Of a stretch of DNA of 64,000 nucleotides, positions 34,216 to 45,044 are shown piece after piece. The notes beneath the pieces were generated by a model that was given only the letters and a program-made list of their open reading frames with translations, did no database searches and was not told where the DNA came from. Both the position numbers and the translations under genes were made by a program. Source of the DNA: Neoechinorhynchus agilis (Eukaryota > Acanthocephala); contig CM121341.1 in the NCBI GenBank assembly GCA_051530055.1, forward strand, positions 1,302,001 through 1,366,000, in the 5' to 3' direction. Each line of letters starts with the position of its first letter. Positions within the stretch are counted from its first letter, which is position 1.

Positions 34216-34517
34216 ACGGCCGGATGCACTTACTGACGCCAACCCTCCTCATCCAGGCTTGGGACCGGCACCCAGTTTCCTCGATGGCTGGGTTCTTGAA
34301 GACAAATAATATCCTGATCAATATGATTGAAGAATTAAGTTTATTAAAATCCGCGGCTCCGCCGGAGTTCCACTGGAGGCAGTGACGATTTAGTGGTGCT
34401 GGGCAGGTCCCACTGGGCATCATTCGATGGAAATGGGCTCCAAAAATGCATGCGAGTCGCTAGTAATGATTTTACTGGCCGCTATCAACACAGCGTGGAG
34501 CCTTCTTGTTCACTTTG
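34216..34517 (-). mobile_element. RTE-type LINE 3' tail at the palindrome's outer edge
   Basis: On the minus strand 34,300-34,216 reads GGGTGCCGGTCCCAAGC, GGAGGGTTGGCGTCAG and GCATCCGGCCGTCA. This is the RTE 3' end pattern also seen at 10,060-10,140. It stops exactly where the right arm begins. The remaining part up to 34,517 (CGGCGGAG-rich) may be more of the same tail; I cannot assign it firmly. Confidence 0.6.
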
Positions 34518-35079
34518 TCACGGGCCCTTGATGTTGGAGTTGACATTCGACATTGAGGCGAATTGGTTGAAAGTAGCTAGTTGCGCTAATGTAAGTAGCT
34601 TGTGAATATGTTCAGCTTGTTGATTCTGCAAAGTATTGAAGAGCGTTGTTATACGCTGCGACACTTCTTCCAATAGTTTCTCAAAGATTCTCTGACATAT
34701 GACATTCTCATTCAATGTAGTTCGATCATTGTCAGCAACGTCCTTAGCAGTAACAACGTTTTTAGACACCATCGCAAGATTCTTATTTCCAGTAACAGCC
34801 TTGGTAGAAAGCGGCTTGCGGGCATTCACATACTCCTTGAAGCAACGGCAGACGTAGCGAATATCGTTGCCGCCCTGAGTTTGCTGTGTAAATTGTTTCG
34901 GTGGTTGCGTTTCTTGTGAAGGAAATTTCCATACATTGGAAAATCCATCGTTTAGCACATAACACTTGCACTTGGTTCACGTCCGCTTCTACCACTGCCA
35001 GAATGTCATATATCATTGTCTTCGGGGTGAATTTGATTGTGCGTTGGCGAATCCTGCCCCCGGTGCTTTCGTTACTCAT
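34518..35079 (-). mobile_element. Penelope-like element, upstream frame of unknown role
   Basis: Two overlapping frames start with MSNESTGGRIRQRTIKF at 35,079 and continue as a second frame to 34,518 (ending ...SMSNVNSNIKGP). They begin about 85 bp after the stop of the GIY-YIG frame on the same strand. The same MSNESTGGRIRQRT start follows the second, inverted copy at 36,412. Position after a 3' end suits the tandem arrangement known for Penelope-like elements. No domain recognised. Confidence 0.45.
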
Positions 35080-36457
35080 TTATATTCGAAATATTTCACA
35101 AGGTTTTCCTTGCCTCTTCAGTCGATATCTAAAATGGAGGATATGGACATCATGCACAGCCGGTCACGTCTGGGTGTAGCTCAGATCCGCGGGTTTGCTA
35201 ATACCCGAAGTGTGGGGAGTTCCATCCGCGCACACCTCTTGCGGTTTGTTGCCGACTAATTTGCCCGTCATGCTACGCAACATTGGTAGCACCAGCGTAT
35301 GGTTAGATTTGTTGCCTTCCATCGTCGAATTTCCTCGGATGTGAATGGCCTCCAGAATCAGTCTTCTCCTCAGATTCGGTTCCCTGGTTAGGAATGCCGC
35401 CTTTTCGAAATCTACCCTGTGCTGGATTGTTTGCTGGTGGTTCGATATGGCAGAGGATTTATCGAATGTCCTGCATGCTTGTTTGTGCTGCGAGATCCGC
35501 TTTCCGATCCCTTGCATGGTTTGTCCAATGTAGACCTTTGGGCATTCTGCACATGGGATTTTGTATATCCCTGATTTTGCCTCTTGACTGGGTTTCCTCT
35601 TGAGAATGCCCGCAATGGATGCGCCCCGTTTGTTGTAGATAAAGATATTTGGAACGAGGTAGTTCAGGCGCCTCAGTTTTCCGGTCGCATTGTCACTTAT
35701 GTGGTTGAAGCCAGCGTATTTGGGGGAGATGTTTGCGGTATCCTTCTTCTTGGGATGCCCGCTATGTGTTGCCTTTTTCAGGCTGATTTTGATGGCATAT
35801 TCAGGGAAGCCTCGTGATCTGAGAACTTTTGTGATACTTTGTTTTTCTTCTTCCCAATCCCTGCTTTCTGAAGAAATCATCCTGGCCCTCTTGAAGTAGG
35901 ACGTTGCCGCTGTTATTTTATAGTGGAACGGTTGGTGGCTCGACCAGTGAGGTGGACCCCATGGTATACCTGGCTTGCGGTAGAGCTGTGTGGATCTCGC
36001 AGCACAAACAAGCATGCAGGACATTCGATAAATCCTCTGCCATATCGAACCACCAGCAAACAATCCAGCACAGGGTAGATTTCGAAAAGGCGGCATTCCT
36101 AACCAGGGAACCGAATCTGAGGAGAAGACTGATTCTGGAGGCCATTCACATCCGAGGAAATTCGACGATGGAAGGCAACAAATCTAACCATACGCTGGTG
36201 CTACCAATGTTGCGTAGCATGACGGGCAAATTAGTCGGCAACAAACCGCAAGAGGTGTGCGCGGATGGAACTCCCCACACTTCGGGTATTAGCAAACCCG
36301 CGGATCTGAGCTACACCCAGACGTGACCGGCTGTGCATGATGTCCATATCCTCCATTTTAGATATCGACTGAAGAGGCAAGGAAAACCTTGTGAAATATT
36401 TCGAATATAAATGAGTAACGAAAGCACCGGGGGCAGGATTCGCCAACGCACAATCAC
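35030..36457. repeat. Inverted terminal copies of the Penelope-like element
   Basis: About 465 bp at 35,030-35,497 is repeated in reverse at 35,992-36,457, with about 495 bp between. Each arm holds the nuclease end, the 100-bp non-coding gap and the first codons of the upstream frame. Penelope-like elements are known for such partial inverted or tandem copies at their ends. The outer edge at 36,457 abuts the promoter-only zinc-finger fragment. Confidence 0.8.
35164..36096 (-). mobile_element. Penelope-like element with GIY-YIG endonuclease, partial
   Basis: A 310-codon frame. Its last half holds the linker (RGFPEYAIKISLKKA, NATGKLRRLNYLVPN) and then a GIY-YIG nuclease: SGIYKIPCAECPKVYIGQT, GKRISQHKQAC, and a later LRRRLILEAIHI with the expected Glu. 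These parts in this order define the carboxy-terminal end of Penelope-like retroelements; the RT core is absent. Inverted copies of the last 465 bp form the element's two ends, and the first 35 or so residues of this frame are read antisense through the inverted copy. Confidence 0.8.
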
Positions 36458-37025
36458 ATGGGAGCTTCTTGGATGTGTTTTCCATAATGTTTTCTCCCCT
36501 TAGAATATGCAGGTATTAACCTTTTTGTGTGTCGTGTGTAATCAGCAAATGTTTTGCAAACAAAAACTAATAATATTGTAAACTAACAGACGTAAAAAAA
36601 CATAAAAAGTTAGAACTTTTGAAGGCCGGGTGTGTTCGTTTAGGAACTTAAAATACTACCTTCTTGAACAGCTTGCTTTCCAGCTCAAAACGTTCTGAAA
36701 TATGAAATATTATTTGCTTTGAACGTTAGCCTTGTGAAATACTACTTGATTTTCAAGCCGCATGAATGATAAAAATATTGTTTGTTTTTGAAAAACGCAT
36801 ATATTTTTCGATTGAAAGCGTAGTCTAAAATAAATTTTTTAACGCAATTGTAAATTTCCTTCAAATTCAATACAAGTGGTTTCTTACCATAACATTACTG
36901 TAAAGCGCAAACCCCGATTTCATGCATTGCTTTTCTGGTTTTTTGTACGACAAACTTTTGTGTATTTGTATCTAAATTTAAATATCACTGAACGATTTTT
37001 CTAACTATTGTTTCGTTCAATGTAC
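36456..37025 (-). repeat. Promoter-only fragment of the zinc-finger locus, older copy
   Basis: Matches the upstream block of the zinc-finger genes (about 25,440-26,010), but with many more differences than the palindrome arms show. It was cut off on the gene side by the Penelope-like element, so TATA box and coding part are missing. Its age shows that the zinc-finger locus was already multi-copy here before the palindrome formed. Confidence 0.7.
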
Positions 37026-37358
37026 TAACTTTATTTTAAAAATAAAGGATCATTATTTTGCTCGTTAAGGCTTCGATCTCGTCATTTCTTATACGTTTTC
37101 CGACCGGAAATGGAAGTCGGGTCACCTGCGTGGAAAACTCTACAATTGTTTATATAGCTGCCGCTTTATGCAATTAATCGTCTGTGATCAGTTAAGATAC
37201 TTTTAAACTTGATCTTTTCTGTCTTTTGATTAGTGAAATTAAAGATAGCTGTTTAACGCGGTATAATTTTTCACGAATGCATCACTGCTCAATATTACCC
37301 GCTCGTAGTAGATGAATGCAACATGAAATTATTTATTAGAAAATCGAGGGAAACAATT

Positions 37359-37364
37359 TTTATT
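37359..37364 (-). terminator. Poly(A) signal overlapping the stop codon
   Basis: On the minus strand TATTAATAAAAA: the last two bases of the TAA stop are the first two of AATAAA. Confidence 0.5.
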
Positions 37365-37861
37365 AATACAAAATAGGTTCCTGCTTAGTATTAATGGAAA
37401 TGCGACTGTGAGCATTTATCTCTGCTTCTTTTAATCGGCGATATTCGTCGTATATTGGTCTAACGATATGCGTTGATCTCGGGGAATTGGGGCGGCCGTA
37501 CGAGCGTTCAAAATTTACCAGGAGCTCCTTCATTGTTGATCTTGTTCGTCGAATTTGTCCCCTGGACATGCTGTCTACATTACTTGGCTGATACCCAACC
37601 TTAAACCGAAGATTTCAAAGTGCATGTCTACTTTGAAATACGCGATTTACAACGGATTTTAGTCATTTCCGTCGCAATGTTACTCAACCGCTCAGCATCC
37701 GAAGACCATGCCATAATTGCAGAAACTTTGAAATCAATTGCATTGTTAGAGTTCGAATCATCCTCGTTGAAAAAGATAAACTTTTGTACAGCCCGTCGAA
37801 TGGCTTCATGATAAGCTTCATCGAGTGTTTTGTTTGGCATTAAATGACAAAAATCAGACAA
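37363..37861 (-). CDS. Unrecognised two-exon protein of about 140 residues
   Basis: Exon 1 is 37,861-37,651 and exon 2 is 37,574-37,363. The 76-bp intron has donor GTAAAT and acceptor ATGTAG, both phase 1, giving MTKIR-Y-SMSRGQ across the join. The product is hydrophilic and probably helical (TLDEAYHEAIRRAVQKF, YDEYRRLKEAE), with no signal peptide or membrane segment. Good splice sites in matching phase and a poly(A) signal overlapping the stop argue for a real gene. I do not recognise the family. Confidence 0.6.
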
Positions 37862-38924
37862 TGAAGCTACAAAGATCGATATGGGAATGGAGTGTGGAAA
37901 TATTTTGTGAGTTAAAACGTTTTCTCAATGCACTCCCTAGATAAAAATTAAAATTTGATCTGATAAAAGTCTATATTCGTGATTATTCGACAGCTATGTT
38001 TAAAGTAATAAACATTGTACTGAGGCAACAGTTGGTGCGGCTATTTTTGATGACTTGTTGCCCACGAAATCACATTCCTATTTTGAATGGCACCGTAACC
38101 GGGTCAAATGACACGCTAAAAGAAAGTTTAAGCATACAATAAACTTGGGAAAATCAAGATAAGTAGGAGGTAGTTTCTACATGCAGGCTATTAGCGCGCT
38201 TGTTCAATCAAACCTCAGCAAATATTGCAGTGATTCAAACACAACGCGGATGTATAAGAACTACCAGAGAGAATGCTGCACATAGTTACTTTTATTATAT
38301 TTCGACAAGGAAAGGCTATCACAATATACCGAAATAGGGTTTTTTCTTTGCACAGATCAGCAAAAAATGGCAAGTGTAAAAGATTTCTTCTTATTTTATA
38401 AGCTAATCTTATAAGACATTCTTGAAGAACACAAATTACGCAATCTCAGATTATCACAATATAAGAATCGCTTTTGTTCAGTTTACCCAACATACTCCTT
38501 CGGCCCAGTGGGAAGAGTATATATAGTTTAATTCTTGAAATCCATAAGTAAATTTCTCACCTACGATTTCATTGGAGAGCCATTCGATTTTTAACACAAA
38601 TAAAGAAAATTATGAAATGTATACCTTAAAATGTGTACCTCCATTTTTTGCTCGGTCGACCCTTTTTAAATCTACAAACTCGGTAACTATTACTTAAAGT
38701 ATGAATTTAAATTATAATGTTCTTTTAGGACAATGATTTCAGAAAAGTTTGCAGAGCGAATATTTCCAATAATGGATTTGCAACAAAACTCAGTGACTTT
38801 GGAATAGATAATGCTGTGATATTTCAATAATTAACAAACACGTTCAGATTATTATTTTCAAAATATTTTGTTAATATGGTGGTACTTGGAACCGCACAAG
38901 TATCTTTTAATCGACAGTGACTAA
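37862..38924. other. Intergenic, no gene seen
   Basis: AT-rich DNA between the two-exon gene and the 3' end of MCU. No open frame of note, repeat or RNA gene was seen. Confidence 0.5.
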
Positions 38925-40783
38925 TTATCCTTGAAATAACACTTGGTTGATTTCGAGCTCCTTTCTACTTTCCTCAATCAGTTTGGCACCTTCTTTATTA
39001 ATTTGTGCGATTCTATCTTCAACCAATTTTAAGTTTTCACACAGTTGATTATAAGCCTTGACGTCGAAATCCATTTTACCGGAGACCTTGTAGAACTTGC
39101 TGAGGTATATACTTTTGCTTACATTAAAAAAATTGAAATCCTAGAAACAAGGTTGATAGAAACGTTTCTTACATGACAAAAAACAAACCTTATCGCTTAA
39201 AATGAAGAATGCATAATATCCGATAACAGAACTATAGCCGATAAAATAAGTCATCGGTTCCACAATGTCCCATGAATACTCGTACCACGTCCATCGGGCT
39301 AATATACCGATTTGAAAGGCGAGGTATGCGAGTGATGACCATAGGACAGTGCTTAGATGTCGGTCGCACACTGATTCCACCTTTAATTTGACCTAAATAA
39401 TCGATATGTGAGGTACTGGGAATGTGATTGGAATTATTGTTTAGGTCTACACCCGGTAAATAATTTTTGATTAAAAACGTTCTGCAAACCTCGTCTATTA
39501 CTAACTAACAAACTGATGATGAACCCGACGAGGTTTGAAGCATCTTTGATAAATAATATTTTACCGGGTGAAGACTTCTAAACAATAATGCTTCGTTTAA
39601 TATTCCAAGGTTACTGAAAATTTTGTAAGCGAAGAAAAACACCTAACGATCAAAACTTCGAACAATGGACGTTTTTACGGCAAAAGCTCTATAAAGTCAA
39701 GTATTATGGCGGCCTGCTATGGGACAGCAATATAACGACCGCTAAATTAGGAGCAAACGTAAGACCGCGAAGTATCATGAGCTAGCCTCTCAGTTTTTGT
39801 TCCTGCCCTTCGGAGTCGAAACTTACGGGGCATTTGGAAAGGCCGCAGCGGAATTCGCGAGTGAACTGGGGCGACGTATCGCGAGTGTGACGAAGGAGCC
39901 GCAGTCAATCACTTTCTTGCGACAAAACTTGAGTCTGGCGGTCCAGCGTGGGAACGCTGCCAGCGTCCGGATGACATGTAATGGGCCTAATGTAATGTAA
40001 AGAATTTGAAAATTGCATCAATTATTTATGTTTACCGGGGTATATGATTAGAAGTAAATTTTTTATTAAAGACGTTTCGAACTTCGTCGGCTTCATCATC
40101 AGTTTGTTAGTTATAAAAAAGTACGAGGTTCGTAGCGTCTTCAATCAAAAATTATTTAAGCATTTCTATCAATACCTCGTTCAATGGATCCAACTTATTA
40201 AGAAGCTGCGACCTTCTTGATTGCAAATCCTGTAGATTCTGCTCAGAATTCTTTAGTTCTCTGTAGAAATCAATTAAGCGACAACATTTTTCGTCCATTA
40301 AATGTTCCAACTCGTCTTCTAAGCGTTTGTTTTCTACTTTGATAATATTACCATCACTATCATATTTGAACTGATGTTTAATCAGTTCGAATATATTTAA
40401 ACTTCATAGAGAAGAAAATTTGCTTCAGATTACCAATAAGAGTGGAATCATCAAATGGATATATGCCTTACGAATTGAAAACTTTGTGAGTAGGTTTTGT
40501 TAGAGCACTACAAACCTGAATACGTCGGCCCAGAACAGAATTCAACTTTATCCAAATCTGCTGATTTAGATAAAAGTCGATTTTTTAAATCGCGAATCGT
40601 TTCATTGTCCCTGACAGAAACTTCAATTCTATTCCCTTCACTTTTATCTATGATAAACTGATGTTCGTCTTTATTTGGCCCTGTTAATTTACAGGCTGCA
40701 TAAGTGCTAAGTAGACTTTTCAGGCGATTTGATCCAATCAATAATCCACGTTGCCATGATAGCCTTAGCGGTTGTTGAAACAT
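38925..40783 (-). CDS. mcu: Mitochondrial calcium uniporter pore subunit
   Basis: MCU is the pore of the inner-membrane calcium channel. Exon 1 is 40,783-40,516; it starts MFQQPLRLSWQRGLL, a basic targeting peptide, and holds the matrix domain start (NRIEVSVRDNETIRDL). A coiled-coil exon ends at 40,176 (QLLNKLDPLNE). The exon 39,392-39,189 holds both membrane helices (LSTVLWSSLAYLAFQIGIL and EPMTYFIGYSSVIGYY). The last exon is 39,140-38,925 (second coiled coil, FDVKAYNQLCENLKLVEDRI). The joins from the coiled-coil exon onward are phase 0. The link between exon 1 and the coiled coil is not settled. The selectivity filter reads W-D-I-V-E-P, not the usual W-D-I-M-E-P. A LINE fragment and two hairpin repeats sit in the intron at 39,393-40,175. 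Confidence 0.85.
39449..39574. repeat. Small inverted-repeat element (MITE-like) in MCU intron
   Basis: About 125 bp with ends ACCCGGTAAATAAT and ATTATTTTACCGGGT as an imperfect hairpin, plus an inner AACCTCGTC/GACGAGGTT pair. It resembles the element at 40,034-40,160. Confidence 0.65.
39767..39998 (+). mobile_element. R2-like LINE 3' fragment in MCU intron
   Basis: Reads KYHELASQFLFLPFGVETYG and FLRQNLSLAVQRGNAAS, the carboxy-terminal tail of the restriction-like-endonuclease LINE. It is 5'-truncated, in sense opposite to MCU, and lies between two related hairpin repeats. Confidence 0.7.
40034..40160. repeat. Second MITE-like element in MCU intron
   Basis: Shares the core CATCAGTTTGTTAGTTA and CGAACTTCGTCGG-like segments with the element at 39,449-39,574, in inverted orientation. 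It ends some 15 bp from the coiled-coil exon's splice donor. Confidence 0.6.
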
Positions 40784-41167
40784 CTTAAAATATTTGATAG
40801 TTTGAACTGCAATAGAATTTGTCGTCCTTGGTTGCGGATATTTTCTCAAAAACAAAGGAGCCCCGGATCGAGCGAAGAGATTGTAAAAGAAGGAAGTACT
40901 AAAACATCAGTAATTCTTAATACAATATGTTCTGACGGCATTGATAAGAAGTCTCATCTAGTGAAAAGTAGCAGAAATTTTACAGAAATCATTCGATTAA
41001 CGTATTCAAAGATCACAAAAACGAAGTAAACTCGTCAAGATTTTTGATTTTGAGAATGGTATGATTTTTACTTTCCATCAGACTTCAAAAATCCTCTGTG
41101 ACCTAAAATAAGAGGATTGAAATTTTTGAATATTTCTAATCGGTATTTCTTTCATCAGTCTATATAC

Positions 41168-41350
41168 TATCTTTTTCTTAGTTATACTATTGCTCGGATT
41201 CAAAATTCACTGAATTATCTCCGATATTTCACGTCGCATAACTGCGACATTTCCTCATCGTTTGTCATTGTTCAACGTGAAATATCGGGGAAATAAATCA
41301 TTGGTGAATTTTTGAATCCGAGCGATGGTATAGCTAAGAAAAAGAAAGTC
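41168..41350. repeat. Hairpin repeat, about 70-bp arms (MITE-like)
   Basis: The left arm contains TTTCTTAG...CTCGGATTCAAA...GATATTTCACGT and the right arm is its near reverse complement, ending GCTAAGAAAAAGAAAG. The loop is about 35 bp. No coding capacity. Confidence 0.75.
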
Positions 41351-41677
41351 TTTTTCCCCGCAAAGATAATAATCCAAGACATTAATCTACGTTCGATCGA
41401 ATTGTTTACACTTTTGGAGATTTGGCTTGAATTGAACTAATAATATTCATGACATTGAATTTTAGATGTTTCAATTGAAAAAGCAATTTTTTTATAAAAG
41501 TGCGCACGAAAAAACCCCCGGTTTAAAATGTTATTAATATAAAACAGGAATTCACTCTGAATACTAATCGATAATTTATTGTTCCTTCCTTTTCTTCGAA
41601 AAAGACTACAGCATGCACACGTCTTCCTCGCTTCTGTATCAAACAACATATAACTGATTTTGCTCCTTACAAGTGAG

Positions 41678-42109
41678 CTAGGATTTAATCCTGATCGGAG
41701 TTGCTTCCGGTCGTGCTCGTCCAATTAAAGCGTGGCCACTAAGACCAAAAACCATAATGACAAGAAATACTGCAGATAAACAGAGCAGGATTACTGGCCA
41801 AACAGCAAGCCACCCTCCCATTAATTCATAGACTTTGCGTTCCATGCACCGACTACCTTTAGAGGCACGAGCATATTCTTGAGGAAAGAAAAATGATGTT
41901 CCTTTGTTGTCTTGTTTAAGTTGATCCGTAGATTGCTGTTTAAACGCTTCGACTGGCTCGGTTTGCTTAGCAGAGGAAGCGACGATTGTAGACTCATTTA
42001 TAATTTGATCGGGTGGAGTCTTTCCTGGTATTTCCTGCTTGCCGGGTACTATGACACCAAAAATGCTTATTGCCAATAGAAAAAGCAGGAAGCGAAGTAT
42101 CTGATACAT
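41678..42109 (-). CDS. Small membrane protein of unknown function
   Basis: 143 residues. The chosen start is the ATG at 42,107-42,109 because it directly follows TTTCCTTTTCAG, a strong nematode splice acceptor, so the mRNA would begin at the start codon after spliced-leader addition. Residues 2-22 are a signal peptide or first helix (ILRFLLFLLAISIFGVIV). A hydrophilic middle follows, then one membrane helix near residues 105-130 (WPVILLCLSAVFLVIMVFGL) and a short basic tail. No family recognised. Confidence 0.6.
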   Translation of the reverse strand: MYQILRFLLFLLAISIFGVIVPGKQEIPGKTPPDQIINESTIVASSAKQTEPVEAFKQQSTDQLKQDNKGTSFFFPQEYARASKGSRCMERKVYELMGGWLAVWPVILLCLSAVFLVIMVFGLSGHALIGRARPEATPIRIKS

Positions 42110-42457
42110 CTGAAAAGGAAATAGCTTCACTTTGAAATTAATCTACAGCTCTATTCCACAACATTGTGCCTAAGAAATATTCATTTTTTCACTGTCTTAC
42201 AAAAATTCAATGTTCAACACAAATTGACAAAATTGAGTGATTATGGACGAAAAACCCGAACTGACTATTGCACTACTAAGCTTCCAGAATAGAATAAGAG
42301 TTTTAAGAATAGATTAAGAAAGTCCACATTGTTAATCGCTTTTCCGAAGGCATTAACACAGAATGACAATGTAAATTGCGGCTTTTAAAAAATAATCAGA
42401 AAAATCACTTTCACAAACTGTGTGGCGTTCACTAAACACGTGAAAATTTAAACTATT

Positions 42458-42640
42458 TCCTCTTTGGAGTTGAGACTCTTGGTGCGCTCGGTAGCTCGGC
42501 ACGTAGATTTACGAAGGAGTTATCGAGTAGACTCCAGGCCAAGAGAGGAAATGTGAGAGCTGGTGCCTTCCTGCGCCAAAACATTGGTCTCGCGATAGAA
42601 AAGAGTAAACGCAGCGAGTGTGGTCGCGACCACTGAGGGG
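42458..42640 (+). mobile_element. R2-like LINE 3' fragment
   Basis: Reads LFGVETLGALGSSARRF and AGAFLRQNIGLAIEK, a variant of the LINE's terminal tail. It ends in GGACGGTGGTGATTG, and a related fragment at 43,078 starts with the reverse complement of the same end. Confidence 0.65.
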
Positions 42641-43077
42641 GGAGCGATGCTTCTTCGTGGACGGTGGTGATTGTTTAAACGTTTTGTTGTTGTGTGTGTA
42701 AATGAATGAGTTGCTTTCAGAAAAAATTTCTTAACAAAAAATAATAAAAAAAAGGTGCGGCCTTACCATTTGTCGATACAAATCGATAATTATGATGTTG
42801 ATCTCGATAATAGTACATGTTTGGGATTTGTTTTTATGCGTTCTGATCCAAAACACCAAGCACGTAAATGTAAGATATGTGCAAATACTAAGATGAAAAG
42901 GATTTTATATTGCCATCCAGTCCAAAACTTTTGATTTTCTACGATCTCTTGATCTTATGATAGATTGTGATGTAAACGGCGGAAATTCCCATTACCGTGA
43001 AATATATTAGATTTCATTTTCTTTTTTAACTTTTCTAGATTTTACAATAATAAAGTACAAAACGTGCAATCACCACC

Positions 43078-43345
43078 GTCCGCAAAATCTTAGCTTCTCT
43101 CCTTCCTCGGCTGTCGCTATCACGCTGATATTTTGTCTCAGGAATACGCCTGCTCTTGAGTCTCCGGTTGCCTCTCTCAATTTTTTTCGAGAGATCCTGG
43201 AGCAGAGTGCCGAGCTGCCGAGCGCTCCATACGTCTCTACCCCAAAGGGGACAAAATAGTGAGTCCTTGCTAAATCCCTATAATTTCGTACCTTCTTCTC
43301 TTCTGCTGCACCTCTAGCGATTTCGAGAGAGAGTAGGGAATGTTG
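43078..43345 (-). mobile_element. R2-like LINE 3' fragment, nearly identical to the long copies
   Basis: The stretch CTCTTGAGTCTCCGGTTGCC and its surroundings match the 3' parts of copies 1 and 2 almost base for base, on the same strand, with small gaps. It is 5'-truncated after about 265 bp. Confidence 0.75.
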
Positions 43346-43599
43346 CTTACTGCGAGTAGTTGCATCAGTTTAAAAGAATTACTAACGAGAATTCAAAGCA
43401 AAAGATTCATATTTTTAATAATTCGTTGAATTGGGGTTGGCGGAATTTGTAAGATCGATTTACAGTTCATCCAAGAGATAAAGAAAACTAGAAGGCTTCT
43501 AAGAAACATAATAGAAAGGGAAGGCGTGGCATAGACTTCCTACAAGGAAAAGAAAATAAGCTTGACAGAAAAGATACGTGTAAACGTCGATTATGAAGA

Positions 43600-43790
43600 C
43601 AGTGACGTTACCGAAAGTCGGGAAGAAACATAATGTTTTAACATGACAGAAAATTGGTATATTCGGGAGGTATAATATTGTACGCCTTTCTAGAAGGTTA
43701 TTTAAGAGTTTTATCTGGTAAAGGCACAAAATTGTGCCTCCGAAATATTGGAATTTTCCGCCATATAAAAACATTAGAAAAATTCACTTT
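43600..43790. repeat. Imperfect hairpin repeat
   Basis: An outer pair near 43,632-43,668 and 43,740-43,780 (AATGTTTT...GAAAATT...CGG and its mirror) encloses an inner pair, GGTATAATATTGTACGCC and GGCACAAAATTGTGCC. Probably a decayed MITE. Confidence 0.5.
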
Positions 43791-45038
43791 TCAAACAAGA
43801 GCGCGGCCGACATTTTCCTATTCAAAATGTGATTGGTCCAGTGAAGCATCGCTACGGAGGGAATCGATTGATCATTGGTTAATAACGACGATCACCTTCT
43901 CATTTACGAGAAAAATCCAACAACATCAACGTTATGTAATTGATGGTGCCGTATTGAGCACTTCTGGGATTTGTTTGAAAATTAAATTATTCATGTTTGT
44001 TTATGACGAAAAAAAGAGAGGACCTTGATTAAGGCACGAAATAGTGTCGAAATATCGGATTTAATAAAATGCCTTCAAACAAACACTTCTGGGATATCTG
44101 CATAATTTCAGTGCAATTTCGGAGATTTCAACAGTTTCTATCATATAATCGTCCAAATTTAATGGGTTTGAGACTGTGAAGATTGTCTTTGTTTGCTTTT
44201 TATATGGATTCACAAATCGAACTTATAAGGCCGAATAAGATTATTGTTTGATCGGTGTTAAACTATGAGCATTTCTTAAATATTGTTTCTATATCTGTTC
44301 ATGCAATTAATTCCTCGGAGCGGCAATATCCCTTTCATCATTTCTTTTCGCTCAATGGGCAAAAAAAGTGACTCGTTCGCTCATTGGCTCGATTAGTCAA
44401 GATTGTTTAATGCCTTAAGAAGAATAGATTATTTCGTGAAGATTCTATCTTTTAGTAAACGATTGCGTAAATTTTATTCGTTAAATTTGAATCGCGTGCA
44501 CTTTTTCCATAATTATAAAAGTGCAAAATTTTGTACGAATCTTCGTGAATTTTAACGACTAAATCGCGAATCCAAGAAACTTGGGTACCGAACTTTCGTG
44601 TAAAATGTGTAAGTTGTGAGTTATTTTTGCAATTGGCATGATGACTTATAAATACGGAATGGAAGGTCTTAACTGTGGTCAAGGATCAGAATGTCTTTTA
44701 AATTAGATACAATTTTCAATCCCGTCCACTTGGTAATAAGGTGTCCTCTAACCATCACTAAATTTAGCCGAAGAAACTTTGGCGATCTAGCAGTAAAAAT
44801 AGTGTTCGCTTTTACAAAGTTGCTTTCTGTTGTCTAAATATTTAAGTACGAAACTTTTGAACCATGCTAATTTTTACGAAAGTTATCTTAATTCTGTTTG
44901 CAATACCGACTTTTGATACGCGTACAGATTTGTGAAAATCAGAATTTACGAAATTGCCGGTCTTAAAAAGACTTGTTTTAAACAAAAGTGTAACACTTGA
45001 TTTTTTGACTCCCTTGCTGACGACACTACTCGCAGATT
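43791..45038. other. Intergenic, no gene recognised
   Basis: A frame of 124 codons at 43,654-44,028 overlaps the hairpin and shows no family signal. The rest is AT-rich without clear structure. Confidence 0.45.
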
Positions 45039-45044
45039 TTTATT
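45039..45044 (-). terminator. Poly(A) signal overlapping the PKA-R-like stop
   Basis: On the minus strand ATTTAAATAAAA: the final A of the TAA stop is the first base of AATAAA. Confidence 0.5.

Noticed and set aside
43499-44028. Frames of 91 and 124 codons around 43.5-44.0 kb
   Set aside because: They overlap an imperfect hairpin repeat, and no family signal is seen.
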